Notes under the pieces: generated by a model | Seen by the model: the letters and a program-made list of their open reading frames with translations, nothing else | Databases searched by the model: none | What the model was told of the DNA's origin: nothing | Shown here: positions 31,536 through 43,618 of the stretch, one piece after another | Layout: every line of letters begins with the position of its first letter | How positions within the stretch are numbered: the first letter of the stretch is position 1 | Origin: Undaria pinnatifida | Lineage: Eukaryota; Sar; Phaeophyceae; Laminariales; Alariaceae | Assembly: GCA_012845835.1 (NCBI GenBank) | Contig: JABAKD010000019.1 | Location: 5,999,494-6,063,493, forward strand | Direction: 5' to 3' | Length of the DNA: 64,000 bases | Translations under genes and position numbers: made by a program

Positions 31536-31814
31536 GGCCACGACTGACAGGTAATAGCGTAGACTAGTACATTACCAGCAGTGTTCCCTTGTTTTGCGCA
31601 GGTATGTGCCAGGTTGGTGTGTTTAACTGTCTTACGTTAACCGTTTTTGACTTGATAATAGTATAACCTGTTCGGTCTTCATCAGCCGGTCAGAGTCAAT
31701 GCGCAGCAGCGAGAGAACCCGAGTAGTGCGCATTTTGCTGCGCGCTTGACGTTCAACTTACTGCAGCTTTGGTCGGGTTTTGGTTCGGATGCTACAGTAG
31801 TGGTCGGTCCCTCT

Positions 31815-31970
31815 ATAGTGCCGGTTGAGTAGTGCCGGTTGCCCGCTATAGTGCCCGCGAAATCGCTCGGCACAGATGGTGAAAAACCAGTAGTGGCTGT
31901 ATGCGTAGTAGTGCCGGTTGCCGCTATAGTGCCGGTAGTTCCGGCTGCCACATACCGGCACTTGCGCGAG
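31815..31970 (+). repeat. Dispersed 'tagtgccgg' hairpin repeat, copy 2
   Basis: Homologous to 3048-3178 over about 130 bp with preserved word order, including 'ccgctatagtgccggta' and 'ggctgccacatacc'. It starts with an additional 'tagtgccggttg' unit. Confidence 0.65.
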
Positions 31971-33104
31971 CAGTACTGAGCTGTAGACGAGACCCAGCAG
32001 CCCGGGCTGTGTCGTGTGGTCATTACCTGTGGTCGCCATTTTATTTCGTCACCTTTTCTCTCTGGAGTCACAGCTCACAGCCCATTTTTTGTGCGAATTT
32101 TAATTCCAAGCAATTTGTTCTCGGAAACGTGAGTACACTTTTGAGGGGATTATTTGAGCACTTACCCGGCTCATTCTTGAAGGGTAATTTAGACCACTCT
32201 TTCTATGAACACATTTAGAAGGGTGAGTGAAATTCTCTTTCTAGAGAGGTTGTTTTAACCGCCCTTGCTCGTAGAGAGGTTGCTTCAGCCGTTCTACGCT
32301 ATGACTTGTGGCTCCACAGATAGTTTATCGATTAATTAAATCCTGGTATATTAAAAAATTGAAAATACACTCAACGTACCAAGTGCTTTAGCGTTTATTA
32401 AATACCAGTACCTGGTAGTACTTCTTTTGTATTTTCTTCTGCACGCTCGGTCATCCGCCACTACTACATGAGTATACCCTGCTTGTAGCAGTTACGATAG
32501 GTAGTTGGTATTACCTGGTACGGGTTTTGTTTTCTTATGCAGTATGCACGATGAAGATACCACACCCCATGGCATGATCTCCAAACCAAAGGAAGTATTA
32601 CAAATATGTCAACGATGGTAGTGGTCGTGGAAATATCTGGTAGACGTCTTGAAATACACCGGAGACAAAATGTATCGTCGTGATATTTCCGAGATAAACC
32701 CACAGGCGCATCGCTCCGCTTTTGCGCTCTCCCCGTTGAAGGGAAAACCAGCATGGGAGTTCGTCGGAAGAGGTGTGGTATCTTGCGTGTTACCATATGT
32801 CATGCGGTACAATGTAAGCAGCAATACACTGTATAGTAGCACGTCGTGCAGATTATGTATCCCCACTTGATTATCTAGATCTTTCAGGAAAGATCTGTAT
32901 GATCTGTAGGATCTAGCTCATGTTACCGGGTGGGAGCCGTACTATTGGTGCATGATCTGGCAAATGATTGCAGGGTTGGATATGTACTCTTTGTATGCAG
33001 ATCCTGCACCACATATCGTAACGGCAGGAACAGGATCTACAGCAGTTGTAGACGTAAATGATCTAGATCGTGACCTGTCCGAGGTGTGAACATATCACAG
33101 TCGT
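31971..33104. other. Intergenic with GATC-rich repeat
   Basis: 32870-33090 is enriched in 'gatctagatcgtg'-type words that also occur at 38010-38165, 40690-40920 and 53385-53590. A TIR-end-like 'ggtgtggtatcttgcgtg' is at 32773. An ATG followed in frame by a good donor at 32204-32221 (M-N-T-F-R-R|gtgagt, phase 0) is one of two weak candidates for the missing first exon of the E2 gene. Confidence 0.35.
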
Positions 33105-33275
33105 GTTTTCGCGTTAGTGCCGTAACTTTGCTGCGAGGGGGGCAGTTTAGTGCGGTGATGAACGCTTGTCACGACCTCGTCTTACAAAGTGAGTACTTCA
33201 CCGTCCCGGGATAGTTCGGGGGACCCACTATTGAGCGATTATTGTCATTTGCCAAGGCACCGCACTAATGGAGGG
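33105..33275. repeat. CACTTTAGTGCGGT-type repeat, third site
   Basis: 'cagtttagtgcggtga', 'gggacccactattgagcg' and 'ggcaccgcactaatgg' match the words at 3646-3745 and 31483-31535. Confidence 0.45.
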
Positions 33276-34991
33276 GCCACGATATCAATGGAAATGACTT
33301 CGTAAATACTACTTGTGGTTCAGTTTGTCTTCGCACCAACGCCGGCGTACCCTGTCGTCCTGCTCGCGTACCCTCGTCACAGTAAAAATTTCCACGTGAT
33401 CAGACTTGCATCCAACCTTTCTCATAGAGCTGGAACCACACCTTGGCCGTACAAACATTGGTTGTTTTTTTCTTTCGTTAATCCTCAGGCACATGGGTAA
33501 AAATAATGCTTTAGACCAGTGACAATGGATGGCCAAAAGTTTGATATTCCCGAATATCCCAGCCAAACTTTGCCTGGACGGTCGCCTATGGACCTAACTT
33601 TGTAGTTTTTTTTTTTTTATAACTTTCCAGAATTTCGGATTAAATCGTTTTTCGCGGCGGTCTTGGCCAACATCTGCTTGAGAAATTCTCAAGCAGATGT
33701 TCGATTAGACGCGGCGTAATTTCGTGTTCTCCACACACTTGGTTCGATGAAATCAACGACAAGCGTCGTGAACTCTGCACGTGGCGAGCTCGTTAGGGGC
33801 TCCGACCCCCCCTTTTGGTGTACAGCGCTCACTCTACGGCCGGTGAATTGGGGCGGGCGCCGATCAGGCTTCTGTTGAAAACACATTTGGCGGCTGGTGT
33901 GTAGAAAACTGAGACAAAGATTCTATCGTCTCCCAACGGGCGAAAAACAGAATTTTGAGAGGATGTGACGGAAAACCACAGGACAACACAAGCAACCTCT
34001 CACGCCCTAGGCCATGAGTCGAGATGAACTCTTCAGCGCTGTCACCTGCACTCATGTGACCTTGTCCGGAACGAAGAGCAGTGACCATGGGTTGTCTCTT
34101 ATCTCGAGATCGAAGGTCAATCGTGTTTGTTGTCTAATGTTGATCAAGGCTTGATGAAAAATGGGCAAATTGACCTGTAGGACCGCATGACCTAAAAAAG
34201 AGCCAGAAAAAACATTTTAATCATTTTTCCCCCATAGCGACGTTACCCGGAATCTTTCAGCAGATACCCCCAAAAAAGTTTGGAAATTTCTTGGCCAAAC
34301 TATTGGCTTTCCATTGTTAATAGCTTTCTGTAATGTCCACACTGCAACCCTACAAGTTTTTGTTTTCTTTTTTTTGTTCATGCTCTGGCAAGTGGGTGAA
34401 AACAAAGCTTTGGCGTTCTGCGATGTCCATGCTGCAACCCTAAAAAAAAGTTCACCTTTGTAGTTGTTAGCTGGTTACACATCACAATTGGTTCCGTGCG
34501 GTATTTTTTGGAGCTGTGCGTCTTTGCACTTGAATGGCGCGTTGTTAGCTTTAGACTAAGCTACAAACTCGTTTGTGTTGGTCGATGATGGTACTTGCAG
34601 GGTTACTTGCGCGGTGGTTAGTTTTTTTTTCTTGGGTTTTCACAAGAGTTTTGTCCCCCTTTCCTACTTCAGACACCCCCCGGTATTTCAATTCAACCCA
34701 ACCACATCCCGAAGGGGAAGCTTGTATACAAGTATACGCGTTCCAGCCAGTCTGCGTAATTTTGGAGAGCGGCTTCTCTCGTGTCTGCACTCCCCTCCCC
34801 CCGCCCCACCTCTTCCCTGGATCGTCACGTGTCCGAGCAAACGATGCCATGGAACTGCTTTATCGTCATGTAAGCATGCACCGCCGTATCACGTATCGTG
34901 TTGAAGTAAATGTAATGTTTATGTTCACCCCGACAACTGATGTTTACATTTATACGTCTGTGACTTCTTACTTGCATACCCCTGCACCCAG
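33276..34991. other. Intergenic / 5' part of E2 gene
   Basis: Mostly featureless. ATG at 34850 is followed in frame by seven codons and a GTAAGC donor (phase 0), another weak candidate for the first E2 exon. The repeated phrase 'tgtccatgctgcaaccctaa' occurs at about 34334 and 34424. Confidence 0.3.
33669..33701. repeat. 33-bp near-perfect palindrome
   Basis: Two 16-bp arms (AACATCTGCTTGAGAA and its complement) around a single A. It could extrude as a cruciform or form a hairpin RNA. No loop or flanking gene suggests a terminator role. Confidence 0.8.
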
Positions 34992-37900
34992 GAGCTGGCG
35001 GAGCTCCGGAAGAACAAGCTCGAGTGGTGCGACATCCAGCCCATGGATGACGACATCATGCGCTGGACAGCCATGCTCGTGGGGCCGGTGAGAAAAAATA
35101 AGGAACCCAACTAATAAAACCGATTTTTTCCAAAATATACAACAACGTCTGGTACGTCAGGGTACGTACACCGAGAAACAACAAAGGATATACTATCGTA
35201 TAGAAAATTAAGAACAAACAAAAGAATGAGAAAACTGGGACGGTACATGATAAGAAACAAAACAGAAACACAAAACCGCGAAAGAAAAAAAAGATAACAT
35301 GGAATGAGGAAAAACACAACCGAAGACAAAAATAAAGAAACAACGAAGACAAGACGAGCGGACGTTCCTACCGTGGGAAACGACCTCTCCAATTTTTCAT
35401 AGAGGGTACTTGTACAGATCTTGGATACGCTGTTTGCATATCCCCCCGTGGCGCGAGGTGCATGTGGCAATTTGGCGCAAGTGGCGGTTTGGCGTACAAT
35501 TCCATTTTTTGTATTTGTTGGCGGCACAAGAAAGGCCATGCGGATTGGGGTGCGGTGGGATGGAGTGGGGGTGAGGTGGGACGAGGCGGGATGAGTTGGG
35601 GTGGGGCGGGACGAGGTGGGGTGGGTTTCGCCGGGATTGCCGTGCGTTGGAGCTACTAGCTCGCTTTGAGTCTATACGGCGGCGGTAGCAGCAGCAGTAG
35701 CAGCAACAGCGGCAGCAGCAACATAGCAGTAGCAACAACAGCAGCAGTAGCAGTGAAATATCTGTTGTGACATCAGATGGATCGAAACGCTTTCTAGTTA
35801 GCCGTCGCTTCGACAGCACCCGCCCGCCACGTTTACTCTTTTCTTCGGCACCATAAAACTCGCACAAATAACACACCTCCCCTCGGGACGAGTTTCTGGG
35901 CTCTTTCTCGACGGCAGGAAAGAGGGTGGAAACATCGAGCGACGCGTTTGTCTGTCAATGGAGCGATGTCGATGATATCGTTCTAAAGCGAACGTTTTCG
36001 CTGTGCGTGCCCCAGCTGTCGATAAGTGTGGATAGTGAGTCTTCCTTGAGGAAGGTGCTTGCGTACCCTGGTTGGCTACGAGGGGGTATTCTATAGCGGC
36101 CGAATCAGCTTAGCGTCTTTCCAAGCCACAGCATCCCAACCCAGCCGAAGCAACGTAGAGTATTTCCAAGTGCAGCATCCTGTCATGCGACTGTAGAGCC
36201 TTCACAAGCCACGGCAACCAAGCTTACGTCACCCTATGGAGGTCGGGTTGAGGTCAGGGTTAGGGTTAGGGGTCTTGCCGGGTGGTCGACTTTAGACGCC
36301 ACCGCCAAAATACGTCTAAATGTTGACTGTCAAGGTGTACCCAGGCCTCGTTTGCTCCCCTCGTTTTGGAGGAACTACGTAGGCTCGGAAAACCATACCG
36401 GAAGGTGTTTTTTTTTTCGTCGTGCGCATTGTACAGACGGTATGATGCTCCCTGTTTTATATAGTATATAGTTGGTCGTCGTAAGTAACAGGGGGTTGTG
36501 TGACTTGCCGCGCACCGCGTTGTACGGTGTGTACGGCTGTGCGTACCTGCGTTCGGTTGACCGTTTCGGAAACCAGTGCAGGCCGTGTTCTTTTGCTTTG
36601 TGTTGAACTTGAAGAAGGTAAACAATAGTGGCCAGGCTGTTTGAGTTAGTGTTGAGTATATTGTCGATTTTTTTTATAGAGTTTCGATATAATGACACAT
36701 CAAACTTTACTTCCGATACATTACGTTGAACGCGTTGTGTCGTCCACCTCCTGCCCCCTGGTACTCCTATTAATGGTGGACTAGTGATACTCCCGAAATA
36801 TGCCGGAGCCGGCCGTTATAGCACGAAAATACCCACCCTTGTACCACATGACGTACCCACCCACCGACTAAGCCATCCAACCACCAACCAACCCAACCAC
36901 CATGTGCTGGCACGGTCGTGGTGACGCGGGCGGTCCGATGCCGCACGATAGAGCCGACGCCAAGGGGGGCATTCTGAAACCAGCACATAGTCGTGAAGGT
37001 CCCTTTTGAAACCAACATCATCACTACGCTACTCGTACTGTATTATGTAATGAGGAAAACCCCCTATAGTTCACTTTCGCTCATTGATAGTAAACGACAG
37101 ATTTGATTTATCTTATCGTATCAAGGTCGATTATCTCAAAAGCCATCATTCCCACAAGTCCTCCTCCTTTTCCTTGTTGTCGTCAACTTTTTTTTTTTGT
37201 TGTGCGTTCCGTTGCTGAAACTGGAGAACGTATTGCGTAATACCTGGTATCGTATTTCGCCGTGAACAAATTAATCATGTTCGGCGTGTTTGACACGCCC
37301 TTATGGTCGCTCTTGCATTTCTTTGTGGTCTCTTGCGCGCGCACGCTCGCAGGATGACACTCCTTACGGGGGCGGGTGCTTCAACCTAGAGATCGAATTC
37401 CCGGCGGAGTATCCCTTTAAGGCACCCAAGGTGAGGGAAACCCTATAATATGGTCATTGACCCCATAGTATGCGCATTGTATGTCCTCTTTTTTCTGGTA
37501 ACGTTTGCCAGTGTGGTGGTGGTGGTAGTTGTGATATTGGGGCTAGTGGTGGTGGTTGAGTTTTTGTGGTGGGGCTGGCTGTAGTACTCGGATTGGTGGT
37601 AGTGTTGGTATTGGTGTGATGGTTGTGATGGTAGTCGTTGTGATGTGTTGGTGCTAGTGGTGGTGTGTTAGTGTTGGTGATGTTGTCTTTTGACGGTGGT
37701 GGGGGTGACGGGTGTTTTTCGTCGAACAACTGCTTTGGTTTCATGGACGCTTCGCACGTCGCACGGAAATCATGAGACACAGCTACGAATCGCGAATTGC
37801 TCGGGTGTATCTCTGCCTATCATGGCTTTCCTAGCCGAAAAGGCTGCATTTTGTCTCCTGGGCGGGGGACCAGGACGTACGGAGCTCCTCGATCCATGGC

Positions 37901-40347
37901 GTATCCTTTTCCTCGCCGAAGCACCTTGAATCCCTAACGTAACTAGTTGATGGTACTCCCTATAGTATCGGTTTTGTTAGGCAGGAACCTTCCACTCATA
38001 AAACGAAAGGACGGTCTGTAGTTCATCTAGATCGTGCAAATGCCGTAAAAATATGTCGTGAAAAGGCCATGTAATGCAGATCCACACCGGTAAAACATGT
38101 GCGTAAAAGCCGTGTCATACAAGTCCCATTCGGCGAACATGATCTAGATCGTGCAGGTCGTACAGCTCCCACGAAGTTGCACGTACGTGCAAGGTTTTTA
38201 GATTTGCACGTAAATTCAATAGCGATTTATGTATAGCGGCTCCCTATGTGCAGGTCCGCACAAAAGGACGGTTGCACTGACCAGACCAACCCGACGCCAG
38301 ACCTGACCCTAACCCTAACCCCAACCCACCCTTCGAGAAGCTCGAGGTCTGCTCTCGAGGTCGGCAGGGGCAGTATTGAGTTTACGTGCAAATTTGTAGA
38401 CCTTGCACGTACGTCAATTAAATGCTTGCTCCAGATCATATCGATCAGGAATTTAGCTGCCCCCAACTATCCAGATCGTTTAATGGAGATCTAATTGATT
38501 TGTCCCATGTTTGAAACTTTGGCGTCGTTCGTTTGGGCGATAGGTGGAAGTCGTGACGCGGATCTACTACTCCAATGTCAAACATGACATAACATACCGT
38601 TCACATCATATGCACAAGGAAGTTTTCTGCCCTTCCCGGCAAACATTTACTGAGTCATGCAGATGATACGCGTCAGGAACCTATCTTCTCAGAAATATCT
38701 GGATAATGAATTGGCGATCTGATGTGTCTGATTTGTGGAAGTTTTGCATGGTTCGATTGGCCGCAATATGTAAGTTTTTGACGCACATCTGCCACCCCAA
38801 CGTTCAAACGCGATGTATGTAGACCGTGCTGATCTTATGCGTCAGGAATCTGTCTGATTTGAGCTGTCTTGATTTATGGAAATTTTTCATCGTTCGTGTG
38901 GGCAACAGGTGAAGGTTGTTGCGTAGGACTACCACCCCAATATCAAACACATTCGATGTAGATTACCCATATTATGTACGGAGTGCGTCAGGAATCTATC
39001 TGATCTGATCTGTCTGGTTTGTGGAACTTTTGCATCGTTTGTTCTGGCAACTATAGGTGAAGTTTGTGACGCGGATCTACCACCCCAATGTCAAGACGGA
39101 TTCGGGCGAGATCTGTTCGGACATCCTCAACGAGAACTGGGGGCCGACTCTCAACGTTACGTACGTCCTCAACACCATCCGCCAGGTAAGTCTCCTCGCC
39201 CGCTCACGTACACAAAGCACTGCCGTGTTTTGCACAGTTGGGTGGGATTGGGTTGGTTTGGGATGACTTGGCTTGGCGTGGCTTGGTTTGGCAATGGCTT
39301 GGCTTGGTTTGGCTTAGCTTGGCTTGGCTTGGCTTGGCGTGGCGTGGCGTGGCGTGGGTTGGCGTGGCGTGGCTTGGCTTGGCTTGGCCTGGCTTGTCTC
39401 GGCATGGCTTGACCTGGCTTGACTTAACTTGACTTGACTGGGCTTAGCCTGGCTTGGCCTGGCTTGGCCTGGCTTGTCTCGGCATGGCGTGGCTTGGATT
39501 ATGTTGGGTCAAGTTGGGTTGGGTTGGGGTACTCTGCGCTTCGCTGTTTTGTTCATCTCCCATGGTATTTCGTTTTTTTTTTGTTTTGCTGTTCACCCGC
39601 AAGACAAGAAGGGAATCTATTGTATTTTCGCCGAAAACGTGGCGCAGTGACTACTTTACCCACCGGGATATATCCCAGGATCGGCAGAAAACATGGGAGA
39701 TTTCTGAGTGCCTGCGGTTTATTTTGTCTGTTGGTTGCCTCTTGTCGCGGGGAAGTACATTTATCATCGCAAAACTTCTATTATGTTCGTGAACCATGCC
39801 AGGTGAACACCAACGAACAGTCGGTCAAGTTGAACGGAAGAGTGTTGAGCCGCTCGCCCGCCAGAAAAGCGCCACGGCATGTACACGGAATGACGAATAC
39901 CGAACAACAAATTTTGAATATGCGAAGCAGCATCTTTGCCCGAATTGGCGCCCACACCCCTTTCGGTCTACCGACGAACGATTTTCGTGCTTCAAAACAC
40001 GGGCAGTGTCGTTCTTGCGCGGATGTTGCTGGGAGCGCATAATTTCCGACCAGATACCTTATATCAAAAACAGAGTATGCGACGTATGTTATTGACCGAA
40101 TTGACCCCCCAAGGTTCTATGGTCATTCGACTACGGCTATGCATGAATATTGAGTACACTCCCCCTCCCCCCCCCCTTGTCTATCGACGCACGATTGTCT
40201 AACACGAATGCCGTTGTTGCGCAGATGTTGCAGGAGCCTCACGCGGACAACCCTCTTGAGGCAGACATCGCGAGGCAGCTTGCGGAAGATAAGGAGGCCT
40301 TCAACCAAACGGCAACAAAGTGGACGCTGGACTTCGCCAGTCCGTGA
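34992..40347 (+). CDS. Ubiquitin-conjugating enzyme E2 (4 exons, 5' end not located)
   Basis: Exons 34992-35087, 37353-37430, 39057-39185 and 40225-40347 join in phase 0 with GT-AG ends (donors gtgaga, gtgagg, gtaagt) to give 141 residues ending at TGA. The UBC fold is complete except for the first helix turns: ELAELRKNK (helix 1), [11 protein letters not shown], the HPN motif at visible residues 67-69, the catalytic Cys at 78 (GEICSDIL), then [10 protein letters not shown] and the two C-terminal helices. The enzyme takes ubiquitin from E1 as a thioester and passes it with E3 ligases to substrates in cytosol or nucleus. It resembles the UBE2D/UBE2L class but has Ser rather than Leu after the Cys and one extra residue between HPN and Cys. 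About 5-10 N-terminal residues must lie upstream; candidates at 34850 and 32204 are not convincing. Introns 3 and 4 carry decoy copies of the next exon's start. Confidence 0.88.
35088..37352 (+). other. E2 intron 1 (2265 bp)
   Basis: Contains a CAG/CTG-type block at 35685-35755, G-rich 'gtggggtgggacgagg' reiteration at 35549-35625, and two to three TTAGGG-like words at 36252-36272. No additional exon was recognised. Confidence 0.6.
37431..38500 (+). other. E2 intron 2, 5' part
   Basis: GTGGTG-type low complexity at 37508-37710, GATC-rich repeat at 38010-38165, and telomere-like CCCTAACCCTAACC at 38306-38322 followed by 'ccccaaccc'. No exon seen. Confidence 0.5.
38510..39100 (+). repeat. Tandem degenerate copies of the E2 exon 3 (39057) start inside intron 2
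   Basis: The real acceptor and exon start (ag|gtgaagtttgtgacgcgg, then ctaccaccccaatgtcaa, from 39057) has three upstream relatives: at 38544 (gtggaagtcgtgacgcgg), 38770 (gtaagtttttgacgcaca) and 38909 (gtgaaggttgttgcgtag). Each is followed by a version of 'ctaccaccccaatgtcaa', and each is preceded by shared intronic sequence ('gcgtcaggaatct', 'tttgtggaa.ttttgcat.gttcg'). Spacings are 226, 139 and 148 bp. The copies at 38544 and 38909 keep the AG in front. The copy at 38909 still reads Y-H-P-N in frame after an in-frame stop. Confidence 0.85.
39235..39525 (+). repeat. Low-complexity GGCTTG/GGCGTG array in the last E2 intron
   Basis: Imperfect pentanucleotide array (ggctt, ggcgt, ggttt) of about 290 bp, 50 bp downstream of the donor at 39186. 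The frames open through it (Trp/Leu/Gly-rich) are artefacts. Confidence 0.9.
39965..40260 (+). repeat. Degenerate duplicate of the last E2 exon start inside the preceding intron
   Basis: Sequence around the true acceptor (40185-40245: 'gtctatcgacgcacgatt' ... 'gttgttgcgcag|atgttgcaggagc') has an upstream relative at 39966-40040 ('gtctaccgacgaacgattt' ... 'gttcttgcgcgg|atgttgctgggagc'), 202 bp away. In the upstream copy the acceptor AG is GG, so only the downstream copy should be spliced. Confidence 0.8.
40158..40177 (+). repeat. C-rich tract before the last E2 acceptor
   Basis: 'ctcccccTcccccccccc' ends about 47 bp upstream of the AG at 40223-40224. The preceding 'ggtcattcgactacggctatgcatga' belongs to the dispersed repeat seen at 57858-58290 and 60850-61020. 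Confidence 0.75.
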
Positions 40348-43080
40348 CGCTGGGCAAGGAAGGGACTTTGAGGAGAGAAAGAGGGGGGGTGGGGGGGTCG
40401 CATTGTTTTTCGTCGCTTGTATTTCGTTTTGTTTGACCTTTCTTTTTGAACAGCGTGGCCGATTGTACCCAATCCCGTTTGTGTCACGATGTAATCTACC
40501 TCTCAGGGGAGGGGAGGAGGCGAGCGGGGGGGGGGGGGGAGGGGGGGGAGGGTAACGAGAAAGCGGAAACTGCTGTGGATGGTTTGGCTGCTGCTCTCTT
40601 TCAGCCCGTAGTTACCAGTCCTACTTACCCATGGGTTGTTTGGTGCTCAATTTTTACACATTGGACAAATCAAACCCCCATGCATGCCATAATCTAGATA
40701 TTTCGGGGCAGACATGTGAACCCTGACTTCTGTGGTCTGCAACATTTAGATCGTGTTCGCCGGGTGGCATCTGCATGGTACGGTTCTTGCGCAACATCTG
40801 TCGTTGCGGCAAGAACATCTAGATGATCTAAAATGAGGTGGTCTATCATAGATCGTGAGATTGAGATGATCTATCATAGGTTGCGAGGTCGAGATGGTTT
40901 AGGTCGTGATCTGTCCTATATTTTTTTTCGAGCGAGACGTCGGTTTTTATGGATGAGAGGCAGAGAGTAGGCCGAGCCGTCACGCTCTCGATCTTGCCGG
41001 CCAGACGGGGTTGCAGAGTGTTGTTAGACGGCGTCCATACTTTGGAGGAGGCGGCAGAGGCCTGGGTGGAAGGGGGGTCGTGATCGGAGAAAAAGAGGCA
41101 ATTGCGCCGCGTTTTTTTTGCTGGATGTGTAATGTTGTACCGTAGGTAGGTCGGACCGGTTTGTTGTGTACTCGCTTGATTCATGTTTTTTTTTTGTCGC
41201 CTGCTCTCTGTCGTCTATATCGGTATCGGTGGCAGCTCACCGCTCGCGCTCCTTCCAGCCGGGCGGAGGCCGGAGCAAAAATGGGAGAACGCGGGGTTTG
41301 TATATGTTAAGGAGGCGAAATCGACTTTTTCCACTCGGAAATAACGTGGAGTTTTGTGGCATTTTTTGCTTATTTTATTTCTCACCGTGCCTCTGGATTT
41401 TGTAGGCAATTGATAGGCTTTGAGGCCGTGGGGGGGGGGGAGCTGGTAGTGGTTGATACCCCCCCCCCTCTCCTCCCCGTGCGGTCTGGTTGCCGCGAGT
41501 ATTTTTACGCCTTGAAAATAAAACAATTTTTACTATTATTGGTTGTGGTTATTATTGATGATGATGACGAGGATGCTGATGGTAATCGCCACTATGATGT
41601 TATCGGCGACGAGGATGATGTCGATGGTGGTGGTGGTAATGATAGTGATGACGATGGTGGTGATGGCACGTGCGATGGTATTGGTGCTACCATGATGATC
41701 ATGATCAAGATAAAACAACCACTATGATGACATGATCAAAATCAACAACCACAACAACAACGACCTTCTTTGTTACCTACCCGTAGTAGTGGTAGCACTT
41801 GAAAGCTATTTTCTCTTTTTGAGAGCTGAAAATCGGACGTTTTCATCCTAAAATAACTGTTCGAGCTTTTGTTTAGAGGTTTCCGGTGAACGTGACCATT
41901 TTTTTTGTTCTTGGGCCTCATCACCATGATTATTTATTTCGAAAGCATATGACATCAAAATCTGCCAAAAAACTCCGTGTGCCGTATTTATTCTCGGAAT
42001 ATCTTGGGTCCAACATGATCTAAATTTTTTCGAGCTTTTGGACAGATCATCAGATAGATGCGTAAATAATAATAATGCTCATGAATGTTTTGTAGGCTAC
42101 TCTCGCCCCGTCCGACAATCGAGTTTTGGCTCCTTCCTGTGCCCCCCTAGTCAGTCTTTTTTTACTGCTGGTGCAGGCTTTACAGAAGGAGGCAAGTACA
42201 GAGTGCGAGACATAATAAGACGTACTTGGTCGTAGTAGGCACGCTCATCGCTGCGCGAGGCAAAAAAAGCGCTGATGACTAATAAAAAATAATCCCCTTT
42301 CTTCGCGCCATGAAAATACAAGAAGAAAACGTGTACCGCGTTGGGGGCGGGGGGGGGGGGGGTCGGCGAGCGCGGGTTATAGAGAGCGGGGAGGGGGGGG
42401 GGTGAGGGGCGGTGCTCTGCCTTTCTTTTTATAGTGACAGGCCCCGGCGGACTCATAATAACAATAATAGATGGATCATGAAAAAATGTATTATAGGTGC
42501 GCTGAAAATCTCCGGTAAAGAGCTCGGACAGCTCCCCAGGCTTTTTTTCCACAGAAAATTACCACCGGTTTTGGGCTTTTTTTGTTATGGTAAGGTTTAG
42601 CTCGATCGCGGGTAAACAATAAATTGGTCAACCTTTTGCAAGTATTAATTAGTTGTCAAACGGACTAATACCCCAATATTATTATAATTCCTTGACAAAT
42701 AAATAAATAATGGCGTCGTCGGCAGGACCATGGAACACAGGGTGTTATAATAAAAGTTTAGTTCGTAGGATGTTTTTTTTCTATAGGATATGGAATTTCT
42801 TTTTTTTTTTGGCCGAGAAATCGTCAAAAACATTTCCGATCGTGGGCTCCCAACCGAACATGTTTTGCTCATTACTTCTTATAATCATTGAATAAATGTT
42901 GTAGAAGAGTCGATGCTGCTGTGTCTGCATCAAGCCAACATCGTTTAAATAAATAAATGATGATATTATACTAATGAGGGATTGGGGCAACGTTGCTTCC
43001 GCATTGGTGGTGCGGGTAGCCCCCCTGCTTTCCTCCTCGTCAGAGGGAGCGGGTTCGTAGTCGACCTCGTCAACATGAGA
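40348..43080. other. Intergenic, 3' flank of the E2 gene
   Basis: G-runs at 40382-40395, 40525-40552, 41432-41441 and 42348-42403. GATC-rich repeat at 40690-40920. GAT/TGA trinucleotide-rich stretch at 41530-41715. A partial copy of the tRNA-related SINE head lies at 42618-42680. No gene recognised. Confidence 0.4.
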
Positions 43081-43134
43081 GTCTATAGGGGTTTCGGGTG
43101 CTGCTTTTGCAGCAGCTTTCTTTTTCTTCGCCAT
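42965..43134 (-). CDS. Possible short Lys-rich exon or ORF (weak)
   Basis: Minus-strand ATG at 43134 opens with M-A-K-K-K-K-A-A-A-K-A-A, followed by an acidic stretch (YEPAPSDEEES). The codon use is GC-rich and looks coding for about 55 residues before turning AT-rich. A related 'ccccaatccctcat' segment is repeated 230 bp upstream (43204-43222). It may be a first exon of an unrecognised gene or a remnant; no domain was identified and no downstream exon could be joined. Confidence 0.25.
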
Positions 43135-43615
43135 TCGCGTTTACAAGCACGAAAAAAAAACAAAAAACGAAGTTGGCACAAGCTAGCGAGCCTTATCGAC
43201 GCCAGATGAGGGATTGGGGTAACCCAGGTTCGACTCGCAACTTGCAACCACTCCTCTTCTTGTTCTTCGTAGCGTGGAGGACACGCCAGGTTGGAGCAAG
43301 GTTTGACGGCAAACCAAGCGACGGTAACGATAGAAGTGCCTTGAGGCAACGAAAGGTGCTTCGCAGGCAAAACAGAGAGTCGACAGATATTACTTGTCTG
43401 CGAGAAACGTGATTACCCGCCTCTCTGTCATCAGAGTCTATGAAGACTCCACGACCACTTTTAGTACAACAAGACACGATATCCAATACCTCTGGAACGG
43501 CTACCGTTCATACAAATCTTCACGAAAAGATCTGTCTACGTAACGGTAGACAGTGTACCTGTGACCCATGCTAATAATATTATTATAAGGCAGTGCGCAG
43601 CAGTCACATTCTATA
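43135..43615. other. Intergenic, no gene recognised
   Basis: Minus-strand frames (43083-43370, 43193-43486) show an acidic stretch but no domain. Nothing else was recognised. Confidence 0.3.
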
Positions 43616-43618
43616 CTA

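Noticed and set aside
39057-39266. Continuation of the E2 exon past 39185
   Set aside because: It runs into the GGCTTG low-complexity intron; the gtaagt donor at 39186 and the in-phase last exon at 40225 are clearly better.
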